Source: Streptomyces sp. DSM 15324
Lineage (GTDB): Bacteria > Actinomycetota > Actinomycetes > Streptomycetales > Streptomycetaceae
NCBI RefSeq assembly: GCF_001514285.1
Contig: NZ_KQ949032.1
Span: 62,001 to 126,000 of the forward strand
Reading direction: 5' to 3'
DNA length: 64,000 nucleotides
In this document: positions 34,263-42,382 of the stretch, piece by piece
Numbering within the stretch: the first letter of the stretch is position 1
How the letters are laid out: every line of letters starts with the position of its first letter
The notes under the pieces: model-generated
What the model saw: the letters and a program-made list of their open reading frames with translations, nothing else
The model's database searches: none
Told to the model about the DNA's origin: nothing
Made by a program: the position numbers and the translations under genes

Positions 34263-34895
34263 TCAGTCGACGCGCACGATCGTGATCAGCCGGTCCGTCA
34301 GCTCCAGGACGCCGACGGCGGGATCGTCGTAGGCGAGGACCCGGTGGCCGCGGACGACGCTGACCACGAGGTCGTCCGTCTCCCGCGGACCGCGGCCCGC
34401 CTCCGCCTTCGTCACGGTCCGCTCGACGAGGTCCAGCCCGCTGCCCTGCTGTATCAGGTCCTCCATCACCAGACCCGCCGACGGGCTGAGCACGCTGAGC
34501 CCCAGCAGCCGTCCGGCCGCCCCCGCGCTGGTGATGACCTCGTCGGCGCCGGACTGCTTCAGCAGCGGAGCGTTCTCCTCCTCGCGCGCCGCGGCCACGA
34601 TCGTGGCGGCCGGGTTCAACTGGCGGGCCGTCAGCGCCACCAGGACGGCCGTGTCGTCGCGCTGGGTCGCGATGACGATCCGTCCGGCCCGCTGCACCTC
34701 CGCCCGCCGCAGGACATCACTGCGGGTGGCGTCCCCGACCACCCCCTCGTAGCCCTCGGCGGTCGCCGCGTCGATCGCCTTCGAGCTGGGGTCGATCACC
34801 ACGACCTGGTCCTTGCGCAGCCCCGAGGCACAGGCCGTCCGGATCGCGGACCGCCCCTTCGTGCCGAAGCCGACGACGACAATGTGGTCGCGCAA
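34263..34895 (-). CDS. stand-alone RCK (TrkA-N/C) protein
   Basis: A 210-aa soluble regulator-of-K+-conductance domain with Rossmann motif VVVGFGTKGRSAI, and no membrane helices. It is clearly paralogous to the RCK half of the adjacent channel: GDATRS-VLRRAEV, QRDDTA-LV-LTARQLN and AAREE/DEN-PLL-QSGA are shared. I chose the TTG at 34895 because GGAGG stands 5 nt upstream; ATG codons at 34973 and 34982 are possible but add an unrelated 26-29 aa tail. It is head to head with the channel gene, 117 bp apart, so the two are probably co-regulated. It may join the channel gating ring. Confidence 0.87.
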   Translation of the reverse strand: MRDHIVVVGFGTKGRSAIRTACASGLRKDQVVVIDPSSKAIDAATAEGYEGVVGDATRSDVLRRAEVQRAGRIVIATQRDDTAVLVALTARQLNPAATIVAAAREEENAPLLKQSGADEVITSAGAAGRLLGLSVLSPSAGLVMEDLIQQGSGLDLVERTVTKAEAGRGPRETDDLVVSVVRGHRVLAYDDPAVGVLELTDRLITIVRVD

Positions 34896-35012
34896 GGGGA
34901 CCTCCGGTGCGGGACGTACACGGGCCCTGGGACCGTGTTGCTTCGTGACGGGTGGGGACCCGCCGGGAACCATGGTGCCCATCGATCGGATCACGGCCAC
35001 AGGGGGCACGCG

Positions 35013-36131
35013 ATGAAGGACCAGGAACGACAGCCCACCGGACCGGTGCGGCTCTCTCTCGTCCGGTCCCTCTGGTACCGCTCCCGCCGCGAGGCCCGCG
35101 ACGACGCCGAGGCGGGGCGCTCCATCACGATGCCGGTGAGCGTCGGCGCGCCCCCGCTCCAGCAGGTGCTGCGCCGCCTCGCCATGGGCCTGCTGGTGCT
35201 GGCCCTGACCACCCTGATCGTCTACGCCGACCACGAGGGCTACAACGACAACTCCGACGGGTCCGTGGACTTCCTGGACTCCGCGTACTACGCCACGGTC
35301 ACCCTCTCCACCACCGGCTACGGCGACATCACCCCGGTGAGCGACACCGCCCGGCTGGTCAACATCCTCGTCATCACCCCGCTGCGCGTGCTGTTCCTGA
35401 TCATCCTGGTCGGCACCACCCTGGAGGTGCTCACCGAACGCACCCGGCAGCAGGTCCGCATCCACCGCTGGCGGATGCGGACCCGGGACCATGTCGTGGT
35501 CGTCGGATACGGCACGAAGGGCCGGCACGCGGTGCAGACGCTCGTCGGGCAGGGCATCGCCAAGGAGCGGATCGTGGTCGTGGACGCCCAGCGCAAGGCC
35601 GCCGAGGCGGCCGGCGACGACGGGCTGGTGGCGGTCACCGGGGACGCCACCCGTAGCGAGGTGCTGCGGCGGGCGGAGGTGCCGCACGCCTCCCGGGTGA
35701 TCGTCGCCCCGCAGCGGGACGACACGGCGGCCCTGGTCACGCTGACGGCCCGCCAGCTCAACCGGCGCGCGACGATCGTGGTGGCGGCCCGGGAGGACGA
35801 GAACGTGCCGCTGCTCCGGCAGTCCGGCGCGAACACCGTGGTCACCAGCTCCTCGTCCGCGGGGCGGCTGCTCGGCGTCTCGATGATCAGCCCGACCGTG
35901 GCGAAGACCCTGGAGGATCTGATGACCCTCGGCAGCGGGCTGACCCTCGTCGAACGCCCGGTCACCGAAGGCGAGGAAGGGCAGTCGCCGCGCAGCTCCG
36001 CGGACCTGGTCGTGGCCGTCGTACGGGGCCGGCAGCTGCTCGACTACGCCGACCCCCGGCTCACCCGGCTCGAGGAGGGGGACCGGGTGATCACGGTCCG
36101 GCGGGCGGTTCCGGCGGCCGAACAGGTGTGA
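35013..36131 (+). CDS. two-TM potassium channel with RCK domain
   Basis: A 372-aa K+ channel of the MthK/Kch type. Cytoplasmic N-terminus, TM1 (about 55-72, RRLAMGLLVLALTTLIVY), pore helix with selectivity filter TTGYGD (100-105), TM2 (115-140), then an RCK domain from about 158 (VVVVGYGTKG at 162-170) and a TrkA-C domain to 372. It conducts K+ across the cell membrane; RCK ligands may be nucleotides, Ca2+ or c-di-AMP. The ATG at 35013 has AGGGGGC 6 nt upstream. Its RCK is duplicated as the divergent soluble gene. Three parS sites lie directly after its stop. Confidence 0.94.
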   Translation: MKDQERQPTGPVRLSLVRSLWYRSRREARDDAEAGRSITMPVSVGAPPLQQVLRRLAMGLLVLALTTLIVYADHEGYNDNSDGSVDFLDSAYYATVTLSTTGYGDITPVSDTARLVNILVITPLRVLFLIILVGTTLEVLTERTRQQVRIHRWRMRTRDHVVVVGYGTKGRHAVQTLVGQGIAKERIVVVDAQRKAAEAAGDDGLVAVTGDATRSEVLRRAEVPHASRVIVAPQRDDTAALVTLTARQLNRRATIVVAAREDENVPLLRQSGANTVVTSSSSAGRLLGVSMISPTVAKTLEDLMTLGSGLTLVERPVTEGEEGQSPRSSADLVVAVVRGRQLLDYADPRLTRLEEGDRVITVRRAVPAAEQV

Positions 36132-36150
36132 CGTGGTCCGCCATGCGGGT

Positions 36151-36164
36151 GTTTCACGTGAAAC
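36151..36164. other. parS site 1
   Basis: GTTTCACGTGAAAC, the perfect ParB-binding palindrome of Streptomyces, between the channel and moeA genes. Confidence 0.95.
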
Positions 36165-36173
36165 AGGCGGTTT

Positions 36174-36187
36174 GTTTCACGTGAAAC
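36174..36187. other. parS site 2
   Basis: GTTTCACGTGAAAC, 23 bp after site 1 (start to start). Confidence 0.95.
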
Positions 36188-36209
36188 AGGCGGGGCTGTT
36201 CGCGGGGCT

Positions 36210-36223
36210 GTTTCACGTGAAAC
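36210..36223. other. parS site 3 (overlaps moeA stop)
   Basis: GTTTCACGTGAAAC, 36 bp after site 2. It spans the stop codon and the last three codons (Cys-Phe-Thr) of moeA, so the gene's C-terminus is set by the parS sequence. Confidence 0.95.
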
Positions 36224-37709
36224 AGGCCGCGATCCCGGCTGTCGCCCACGGCAGGTCGAGGAGTTCCGTCCGCTGACCCGCCCGCGCTCCTCCGGGCGGT
36301 ACGACGGCCAGCGCGTCGGCCGCCGCGACGCCCCGGAGCATCGCCGGGCCGTTGTAGTGCAGCGGGACGACATGATCACCGCGCAGCACCACCGGGACGA
36401 GCCGGGTGTCCTGGGGATGCCCCTGCACCTCGTCCCTCACGGGCAGCGCGTACCGCTCCGGGGCGGGCCGGGCGGACAGCGAGCGCAGCAGGGGCTCGGC
36501 GAGCGTGAGGAGCCCGGAGACGGCCGCGAGGGGGTTGCCGGGCAGACCGACGAGATGCTGCTCGTCCTTGGTGCGGGCCAGCAGCATCGGGTGCCCGGGG
36601 CGCACCTGGACGCCGTCCACGAGGAGTTCGGCGCCGATGCGGCGCAGGACGGGGTGGACATGGTCGACGGGGCCGGAGGCGGTGCCGCCGGTGGTGAGGA
36701 TCAGATCGGCGGAGGACCTGGTGACGGCTCGGTGCAGGGCCTTCTCGTCGTCGCCGATCCGCCGCACGGCGACGACCTCGGCGCCCAGCGCCCGCAGCCA
36801 CGGCGGCAGCATCGGGCCGAGCGCGTCCCGGATGAGTCCGTCGTGCGGGCGGCCCTCGGTGAGCAGTTCGTCGCCCAGCACGAGCACCTCGGCCCGGGGT
36901 CGGGGTACGACGGACAGGGTGTCGTATCCGGCGGCCGCGGCGAGGCCGAGGACGGCCGGGGTCACCACCGCGCCGGCGGCCAGCAGCTGATCGCCGCTCC
37001 GGCACTCCTGCCCGCGGGGGCGGATGTCCTGGCCGTGGCTCATGTCCCGGGTCGGGTGCAGCCGGCCCTGGGCGTCGGTGCGGCCGTGCTCGCTGCGCAG
37101 GACCGCCGTGGTGTCCGGGGGGATCCGGGCACCGGTGGCGATCCGGACGGCCTCGCCGTCGGCGAGGGGTTCGGGCGCGGTGCTGCCCGCCAGCACCCCC
37201 TCCTTCCGGACCTGCCAGGGGCCGGGGCCCGCCACGGCCCAGCCGTCCATGGCGGAGGTGTCGAAGGAGGGCAGGTCGGTCAGGGCGGTCAACGGGCCGG
37301 CCAGGACCAGCCCGAGGGCGTCGCCGAGGGTCACGGAGACGGGGGCGCGGCGCGCGGCGCGGGACCGGGCGGCCCGGGCGGCGATCGCCCGGGCCTCGGG
37401 CCAGGCGGTGGCGTGGTGCCGGTCGCCGTGACGGTCGGCCGTAGGGGCCGCGGCCTCGCGAGTGCCGGGACCGTGGGTGGAGGAGGCGCCTTCGGTCCGT
37501 GTGCCGCGACGCCCGGGCCCGGAGTCACCGGTCGCCGGGCGGGCGGGGCCCTTGCCGTCGTTCACCAGGGCGAGCACCTCCTCGACGTCGAAGCCCTCGC
37601 TGTCGAAACCCTCGGTATCGCGGGTCTCGGTGTCAGAGGCCTGGGCGGGGGAGGCCGGGGCATCGGGGGCCCGGGTGCCCCGGCCCGCGCGCATGCCGTG
37701 GCGGGTCAT
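36213..37709 (-). CDS. moeA: molybdopterin molybdenumtransferase MoeA
   Basis: A 498-aa MoeA, inserting molybdate into adenylylated molybdopterin. The first 115 residues are low-complexity and acidic or Arg/Thr/Gly-rich, unusual for the family (typical length about 410). The core has LPSFDTSAMDGWAV (MoeA signature), ATGARIPPDTTAVLRSE, the MoCF domain VLGDELL and LTTGGTASGPVDHV with LVGLPGNPLAAVSG, and a C-terminal beta domain. It overlaps mobA by 4 bp (ATGA). The final residues ACFT are encoded by a parS site. Confidence 0.92.
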   Translation of the reverse strand: MTRHGMRAGRGTRAPDAPASPAQASDTETRDTEGFDSEGFDVEEVLALVNDGKGPARPATGDSGPGRRGTRTEGASSTHGPGTREAAAPTADRHGDRHHATAWPEARAIAARAARSRAARRAPVSVTLGDALGLVLAGPLTALTDLPSFDTSAMDGWAVAGPGPWQVRKEGVLAGSTAPEPLADGEAVRIATGARIPPDTTAVLRSEHGRTDAQGRLHPTRDMSHGQDIRPRGQECRSGDQLLAAGAVVTPAVLGLAAAAGYDTLSVVPRPRAEVLVLGDELLTEGRPHDGLIRDALGPMLPPWLRALGAEVVAVRRIGDDEKALHRAVTRSSADLILTTGGTASGPVDHVHPVLRRIGAELLVDGVQVRPGHPMLLARTKDEQHLVGLPGNPLAAVSGLLTLAEPLLRSLSARPAPERYALPVRDEVQGHPQDTRLVPVVLRGDHVVPLHYNGPAMLRGVAAADALAVVPPGGARAGQRTELLDLPWATAGIAACFT

Positions 37710-38689
37710 CCGGCGTCCGGTCCCGTGTCGCCGGGCCGGGCGGCGGCGGAGCCCTCGGGGCCCGCGGAGCCCTCGGCGTTCGCCTCCTGCGCCTCCTTCG
37801 CCCAGCGCAGCGCCAGGGCGGCGGCCTTACGGGCGGCCTCGGCGACGGCCTCGGGGCCGCCCTGGGCCTGGGCGGCCGCGTAGCCGACCAGGAAGGTGGT
37901 CAGCGGCGCGGCGGGCCGGGCGACACCGTGGGCGGCGTCCCGGGCGAGATCGAGGAGCACACCGGTGTCGACCTCCAGGTCGATGCCCAGCTCGTCCTTG
38001 ACTGCGGAAATCCATTCGTCCAACACGTGGTCATGCTCCCTGATGCGGGCCCGGGCGGTGGCGATGTCGTCCCAGGTGTCGCAGTCGAAGGACGCGACGG
38101 GGTCGGGGACGCGGGTGAGGTCGAGTCCGGCGGTCAGCCGGCGCAGGGGCAGCCCCGTGAGGCCGCCGGGGGAGGCGCCGAGCGGTGCCAGTGCGCGGCG
38201 CAGGGCGGCGGTCCGGTACACGGCGACGAGCGGCTGGTCGCGGCCGTCGGCGTCGGTGAGCAGCGCGCCCTGCGCGGTGCCGGCGCGCAGGGCGGCCAGC
38301 AGTCGCCGTACGGTGCCGGCCGCGAGGAAGGGCAGGTCGGCGGAGAGGACGAGGACCTCGTCGGCCGTGGTCCGGCGCAGTCCGGCGTCGAGCGCGGTCA
38401 GGGGACCCCCGCCGGGCGGGTCCTCGCGCGCCCAGCGCACGGGCCGGGCGGTGGGCCGGGGAGCGGCTACCACGACGGTGGTGCGGGCGTCGGCGCAGGC
38501 GGCGAGCACCCGGTCCAGCAGCGCCCGGCCGCCCACGCGCACCCCCGGCTTGTCGGCGCCGCCGAGACGCCGGGCGCTGCCGCCCGCGAGCACGACCGCG
38601 TCGTACACGCCGCCGTGGGCGTCGTACGCGGCGGCGGCCGGCCCCGGTGGACGGACGGCCGGGGTGCCGGGAGGTTCGAACGAGGTCAC
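37706..38689 (-). CDS. mobA: MobA-like NTP transferase fused to a DUF6457 domain
   Basis: A 327-aa protein. Residues about 25-215 are a molybdenum cofactor guanylyltransferase (MobA): VVLAGGSARRLGGADKPGVRVGGRALLDRV is the GTP-binding signature region, followed by LSADLPFL with the catalytic Asp and FDCDTWDDIATAR. Residues about 220-327 are an actinobacterial DUF6457 helical domain (LDEWISAVKDELGIDLEVDTGVLLDLARDAAHGVARPAAPLTTFLVGYAAA). The GTG at 38689 follows a G-rich site. It overlaps moeA by 4 bp; the pair makes the molybdenum cofactor. A terminator-like hairpin separates it from bkdC1. Confidence 0.9.
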   Translation of the reverse strand: MTSFEPPGTPAVRPPGPAAAAYDAHGGVYDAVVLAGGSARRLGGADKPGVRVGGRALLDRVLAACADARTTVVVAAPRPTARPVRWAREDPPGGGPLTALDAGLRRTTADEVLVLSADLPFLAAGTVRRLLAALRAGTAQGALLTDADGRDQPLVAVYRTAALRRALAPLGASPGGLTGLPLRRLTAGLDLTRVPDPVASFDCDTWDDIATARARIREHDHVLDEWISAVKDELGIDLEVDTGVLLDLARDAAHGVARPAAPLTTFLVGYAAAQAQGGPEAVAEAARKAAALALRWAKEAQEANAEGSAGPEGSAAARPGDTGPDAG

Positions 38690-38712
38690 CCCCCGAGTAT
38701 GCGGGCCCCCTC

Positions 38713-38743
38713 GATCACAGGGAACGCGGTGAGCCGCGTGATC
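38713..38743 (-). terminator. hairpin between bkdC1 and mobA
   Basis: CGCGG-TGAG-CCGCG inside an outer GATCAC/GTGATC inverted repeat that reaches into the bkdC1 stop codon. It may end or attenuate the bkd1 transcript before mobA. Confidence 0.5.
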
Positions 38744-40091
38744 ACAGGGTGCGCAGCAGAACCGCCGGCTGTTCCACACAGTCGGCCACGTACCGCAGGA
38801 AGCCTCCGGCGGTGCCGCCGTCGCAGACCCGGTGGTCGAAGGTGAGGGAGAGCTGGACCACCTGGCGCACAGCCAGCTCGCCCTCGTGCACCCAGGGCTT
38901 GGGCACGATCCGGCCCACTCCCAGCATGGCCGCCTCGGGGTGGTTGATGATCGGCGTGGAGCCGTCGACACCGAACACCCCGTAGTTGTTCAGGGTGAAG
39001 GTCCCGCCGGTCAGTTCGGCCGGGGTGAGCCTGCCGTCGCGGGCCACGTCGGTGAGCCGGGCGAACTCCGCGGTGAGCCCCTCGGCGTCCCGGGCGTGGG
39101 CGTCACGGACGACGGGGACGACCAGCCCCCGCTCGGTCTGCGCGGCGAAGCCCAGGTGTACGTGGTCGAACCGGACGATCTCCCGCGCCTCGACGTCGAC
39201 GGTGGAGTTCAGCTCCGGGAACCGGGCCAGGGCGGCGGTGCAGATACGGGCCAGCAGCGCGAGGAGGGAGATCTTCGGGCCGCCGGCGGCGTTCATCGCG
39301 GCGCGGGCCCGCATCAGCTCGGTCGCGTCGGCGTCCACCCAGCAGGTCGCGTCGGGGATCTCGCGGCGGCTGCGGGAGAGCTTGTCGGCGACGGCGCCCC
39401 GGACGCCCTTGAGGGGGACGCGATGACCGCCGGTGAGGGCGGCGGACGCGGGGGCCGGGCCGGGGGCGGGCGAGGTGTCGGGCGTGGCCGCCGCCGTCCG
39501 CAGGGCGTTCTCCACGTCCACGCGCAGGATGAGCCCGTCGGGTCCGGAGCCCGTCAGCTCCCGCAGATCCAGACCTCCCTCGCGGGCCAGGCGCCGCACC
39601 AGGGGGGAGATCACGGGGACCGGGCCCCCGGCGACGACCGGACGCCCGGCGACCGGCCCCTCGGGAGCCGTGACCGCGGCGGCGGGGCCCGCGGTGGGCG
39701 CGGCCGGGGCGGGGGCAGCGGCGGTCAGCGGCGCGGCGGGCGGGGACTGCGCCGGCCGTACCCGCCTGCGCCGCGCCGGCGCCTGCGAGGTGCCGTACCC
39801 CACCAGCACGTTCCCCGAGCCCTCGGCCGGTCCGCCGGAGGCCGGGGCACCGACCGCGACCGTGATCAGCGGGGCGCCGACGGGCAGTTCGGTGCCCTCC
39901 TCGCCGTAGCGGGCGGTGACCACCCCGCCGTAGGGGCAGGGCACCTCGACCATCGCCTTGGCCGTCTCGACCTCGACGACGGGCTGGTCCACGGCGACGA
40001 CGTCGCCGACCTGGACCAGCCAGCGCACGATCTCCGCCTCGGTGAGGCCCTCACCGAGGTCGGGCAGCTTGAACTCCAGTACCTGTGCCAT
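38742..40091 (-). CDS. bkdC1: branched-chain alpha-keto acid dehydrogenase E2 (BkdC1)
   Basis: A 449-aa dihydrolipoyl acyltransferase. Lipoyl domain 1-80 with VETAKAMVE, Ala/Pro linker, subunit-binding domain VRRLAREGGLDLRELTGSGPDG, and acyltransferase domain with LTFDHRVCDGGTAGGF near the end; the catalytic His-Asp pair HxxxDG is present. The ATG overlaps the bkdB1 stop by one base (TGATG). It is paralogous to BkdC2 at 24153. The complex makes branched acyl-CoA starters for fatty acids and polyketides. Confidence 0.94.
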   Translation of the reverse strand: MAQVLEFKLPDLGEGLTEAEIVRWLVQVGDVVAVDQPVVEVETAKAMVEVPCPYGGVVTARYGEEGTELPVGAPLITVAVGAPASGGPAEGSGNVLVGYGTSQAPARRRRVRPAQSPPAAPLTAAAPAPAAPTAGPAAAVTAPEGPVAGRPVVAGGPVPVISPLVRRLAREGGLDLRELTGSGPDGLILRVDVENALRTAAATPDTSPAPGPAPASAALTGGHRVPLKGVRGAVADKLSRSRREIPDATCWVDADATELMRARAAMNAAGGPKISLLALLARICTAALARFPELNSTVDVEAREIVRFDHVHLGFAAQTERGLVVPVVRDAHARDAEGLTAEFARLTDVARDGRLTPAELTGGTFTLNNYGVFGVDGSTPIINHPEAAMLGVGRIVPKPWVHEGELAVRQVVQLSLTFDHRVCDGGTAGGFLRYVADCVEQPAVLLRTL

Positions 40092-41095
40092 CAGTTCCCG
40101 GCCTCCCACTGCAACCGCGCCACGGCGTCGAGGATGCGGTCGACGCCGGGCAGGTGGTGGCGCTCCAGCATCGGCGGCGGATAGGGGATGTCGAAGCCGG
40201 CGACCCGGAGCACCGGCGCCTCCAGGTGGTGGAAGCAGCGCTCCGTGACCCGGGCCGCGATCTCGCCGCCCGGGCCGCCGAAGGAGCCCGACTCGTGGAC
40301 GACGACCGCGCGCCCGGTGCGGCGCACCGCGGCGGCGACGGTCTCGTCGTCGAAGGGCACGAGGGAACGCAGATCGACCACCTCGAGGTCCCAGCCCTCG
40401 GCGCGGGCCGCCTCGGCGGCTTCGAGGCAGACGGGGACCGAGGGGCCGTAGGTGATCAGGGTCGCGCTGCTGCCCGCGCGGCGCACCACGGCGCGGCCGA
40501 TCGGGTCGACCGGCTGCGGGTCCTCGGGGTTCCAGGTGTCCTTGGACCAGTAGAGCCGCTTGGGTTCGAGCACGACGACCGGGTCGTCGGATTCGATGGC
40601 GGCGCGCAGCAGTCCGTAGGCGTCGGCGACCGTGGCGGGCGTGACGACGTGGAGCCCCGGGGTCGCCATGTAGTAGGCCTCGGAGGAGTCGCTGTGGTGT
40701 TCGACGCCGCCGATGCCGCCGCCGTAGGGGACGCGGATCGTGACCGGCAGCGGCATGCGGCCGCGGGTGCGGTTGCGCATCCGGGCGACATGGCTGATGA
40801 GCTGCTCGAACGCCGGGTAGGCGAAGGCGTCGAACTGCATCTCGACGACCGGCCGCAGTCCGTACATGGCCATGCCGACGGCGGTGCCGAGGATGCCGGC
40901 CTCGGCGAGCGGGGTGTCGGTGCAGCGGTCCTCGCCGAACTCCTTCGCGAGCCCGTCGGTGACCCGGAAGACACCGCCGAGGGTGCCCACGTCCTCGCCC
41001 AGGACGTGCACGGCCGGGTCGGCGGCCATCGCGTCGCGCAGCGCGCGCGTGAGGGCCTGCGCCATGGTGGCGGGCTTGAGGGCGACGGTGGTCAT
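40091..41095 (-). CDS. bkdB1: branched-chain keto-acid dehydrogenase E1 beta (BkdB1)
   Basis: A 334-aa E1 beta subunit. Motifs VHVLGEDVGTLGGVFRVTDGL, TPLAEAGILGTAVGMAMYGLRP, PYGGGIGGVEHHSDSSEAYY and VVHESGSFGGPGGEIAARVTERCF match the paralogue at 25639 throughout. It overlaps bkdA1 by 4 bp (ATGA) and bkdC1 by 1 bp, so the three subunits are translationally coupled at equal stoichiometry. Confidence 0.95.
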   Translation of the reverse strand: MTTVALKPATMAQALTRALRDAMAADPAVHVLGEDVGTLGGVFRVTDGLAKEFGEDRCTDTPLAEAGILGTAVGMAMYGLRPVVEMQFDAFAYPAFEQLISHVARMRNRTRGRMPLPVTIRVPYGGGIGGVEHHSDSSEAYYMATPGLHVVTPATVADAYGLLRAAIESDDPVVVLEPKRLYWSKDTWNPEDPQPVDPIGRAVVRRAGSSATLITYGPSVPVCLEAAEAARAEGWDLEVVDLRSLVPFDDETVAAAVRRTGRAVVVHESGSFGGPGGEIAARVTERCFHHLEAPVLRVAGFDIPYPPPMLERHHLPGVDRILDAVARLQWEAGN

Positions 41096-42228
41096 CGGTG
41101 GGTGCCTTCCTGCTCCGCCGCGAGTTCGGCCTCCAGCAGGGCGCGCTGTTCGCGCAGCTGGGGGGTGTCCTCGGCGTACACGTGGGCGAAGAGGTCCCGC
41201 GGGTCCAGGGCCGGGTCCTGGTTCATCCGGGCGCGCAGGTCGGCGGCCATCGTCTCGGCGGCGTCCCGCGCGCGCTGCCGGGCGTCGTCGTCGAGCAGCC
41301 CGCGCGCGGTGAGCTCCTGCTCCAGCAGCCGGATCGGATCGTGCTCGCGCCAGGTCTCGACCTCGGCGTCGCCCCGGTAGCGGGTGGCGTCGTCGGCGTT
41401 GGTATGGGCGTCGATGCGGTACGTGACGGCCTCGACGAGAGTGGGGCCGCCGCCCTCGCGCGCCCGGCGCACCGCGTCGGTGAGGACCTCGTGCACGGCG
41501 GCGGCGTCGTTGCCGTCGACCAGGCGGCCCGGCATGCCGTAGCCGACGGCCTTGTGGGCGAGGGAGGGGGCGGCGGTCTGCTTGGCGAGCGGTACGGAGA
41601 TCGCGAAGCCGTTGTTCTGGACGAGGAAGACGACCGGGGCCTGCCAGACGGCGGCGAAGTTCAGCGCCTCGTGGAAGTCTCCCTCGCTGGTGCCGCCGTC
41701 GCCGACCATGGCGAGCGCCACCACGTCGTCGCCCTTGAGGCGGGCGGCGTGCGCGAGGCCCACGGCGTGCGGGAGCTGGGTGGCGAGCGGGGTGCTCAGG
41801 GGGGCCACGCGGTGCTCGTACGGGTCGTAGCCGGTGTGCCAGTCGCCGCGCAGCAGGGTGAGCGCCTCGACCGGGTCGACGCCGCGGGCGACGACCGCGA
41901 GGGTGTCGCGGTAGCTGGGGAACAGCCAGTCGCGGTCGGCCAGGGCGAGCGCGGCGGCCACCTCGCAGGCCTCCTGGCCGGTGGTGGAGGGGTAGACCGC
42001 GAGCCGTCCCTGCTTGGTCAGGGCGGTGGCCTGTGTGTTGTAGCGGCGGCCGAACACCAGTTGGGCGTACAGCCGCCGCAGCAGCTCCGGATCGGCCTTC
42101 GCGGCCCGCTCGGTGCCGAGGACGCGGTAGGGCTCCGCGTCGGGCAGCAGCGGCGCGGGGTCGGTGCGGGGCTGCCAGGCGGGCGGCGGGGTCGGCCGGT
42201 ACGCGCCCCGCTGCTCCATGACCGTCAT
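41092..42228 (-). CDS. bkdA1: branched-chain keto-acid dehydrogenase E1 alpha (BkdA1)
   Basis: A 378-aa E1 alpha subunit. TPP motif starts VGDGGTSEGDFHEALNFAAVW and ends FLVQNNGFAIS; regulatory-loop region TYRIDAHTNADDATRYRGD. Less similar to BkdA2 than the beta subunits are to each other; the N-terminal tail is Pro-rich rather than basic. First gene of the bkd1 operon. The 154-bp divergent region towards bkdR holds a PaaR-like palindrome and two DnaA-box-like sequences. Confidence 0.94.
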   Translation of the reverse strand: MTVMEQRGAYRPTPPPAWQPRTDPAPLLPDAEPYRVLGTERAAKADPELLRRLYAQLVFGRRYNTQATALTKQGRLAVYPSTTGQEACEVAAALALADRDWLFPSYRDTLAVVARGVDPVEALTLLRGDWHTGYDPYEHRVAPLSTPLATQLPHAVGLAHAARLKGDDVVALAMVGDGGTSEGDFHEALNFAAVWQAPVVFLVQNNGFAISVPLAKQTAAPSLAHKAVGYGMPGRLVDGNDAAAVHEVLTDAVRRAREGGGPTLVEAVTYRIDAHTNADDATRYRGDAEVETWREHDPIRLLEQELTARGLLDDDARQRARDAAETMAADLRARMNQDPALDPRDLFAHVYAEDTPQLREQRALLEAELAAEQEGTHR

Positions 42229-42288
42229 GACGGCACCTCCTCGTGGGAGCGGCTCAGGGAGACGGGTCGGCTTGTGACCCGTCTCCCT

Positions 42289-42302
42289 ACCGATTGTTCG
42301 GT
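42289..42302. promoter_or_regulatory. PaaR-like operator at bkdA1/bkdR
   Basis: ACCGATTGTTCGGT: arms ACCGA and TCGGT are identical to those of the two operators at the paa promoters; the centre differs (TTGT). It lies 61 bp upstream of bkdA1. Confidence 0.55.
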
Positions 42303-42336
42303 CGTCGGCGCATTTTGGCTACAGGCACCCCCAGGC

Positions 42337-42358
42337 TGTGGACAAACGGTTCTCCACA
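42337..42358. promoter_or_regulatory. pair of DnaA-box-like sequences
   Basis: TGTGGACAA (minus-strand TTGTCCACA, the Streptomyces consensus DnaA box) at 42337-42345 and TTCTCCACA on the plus strand at 42350-42358, 35 bp from the PaaR-like palindrome, between bkdA1 and bkdR. Confidence 0.6.
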
Positions 42359-42382
42359 ACCTGTGATGGATGCAGGACGTCC

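Noticed and set aside
34896..35687. Longer version of the stand-alone RCK protein
   Set aside because: The frame continues upstream opposite the channel gene, but the translation is low-complexity and unrelated; the TTG at 34895 has the proper ribosome site.
42337..42358. Replication origin from paired DnaA boxes
   Set aside because: Only two boxes are present and there is no dnaA/dnaN or AT-rich unwinding region; oriC must lie outside.
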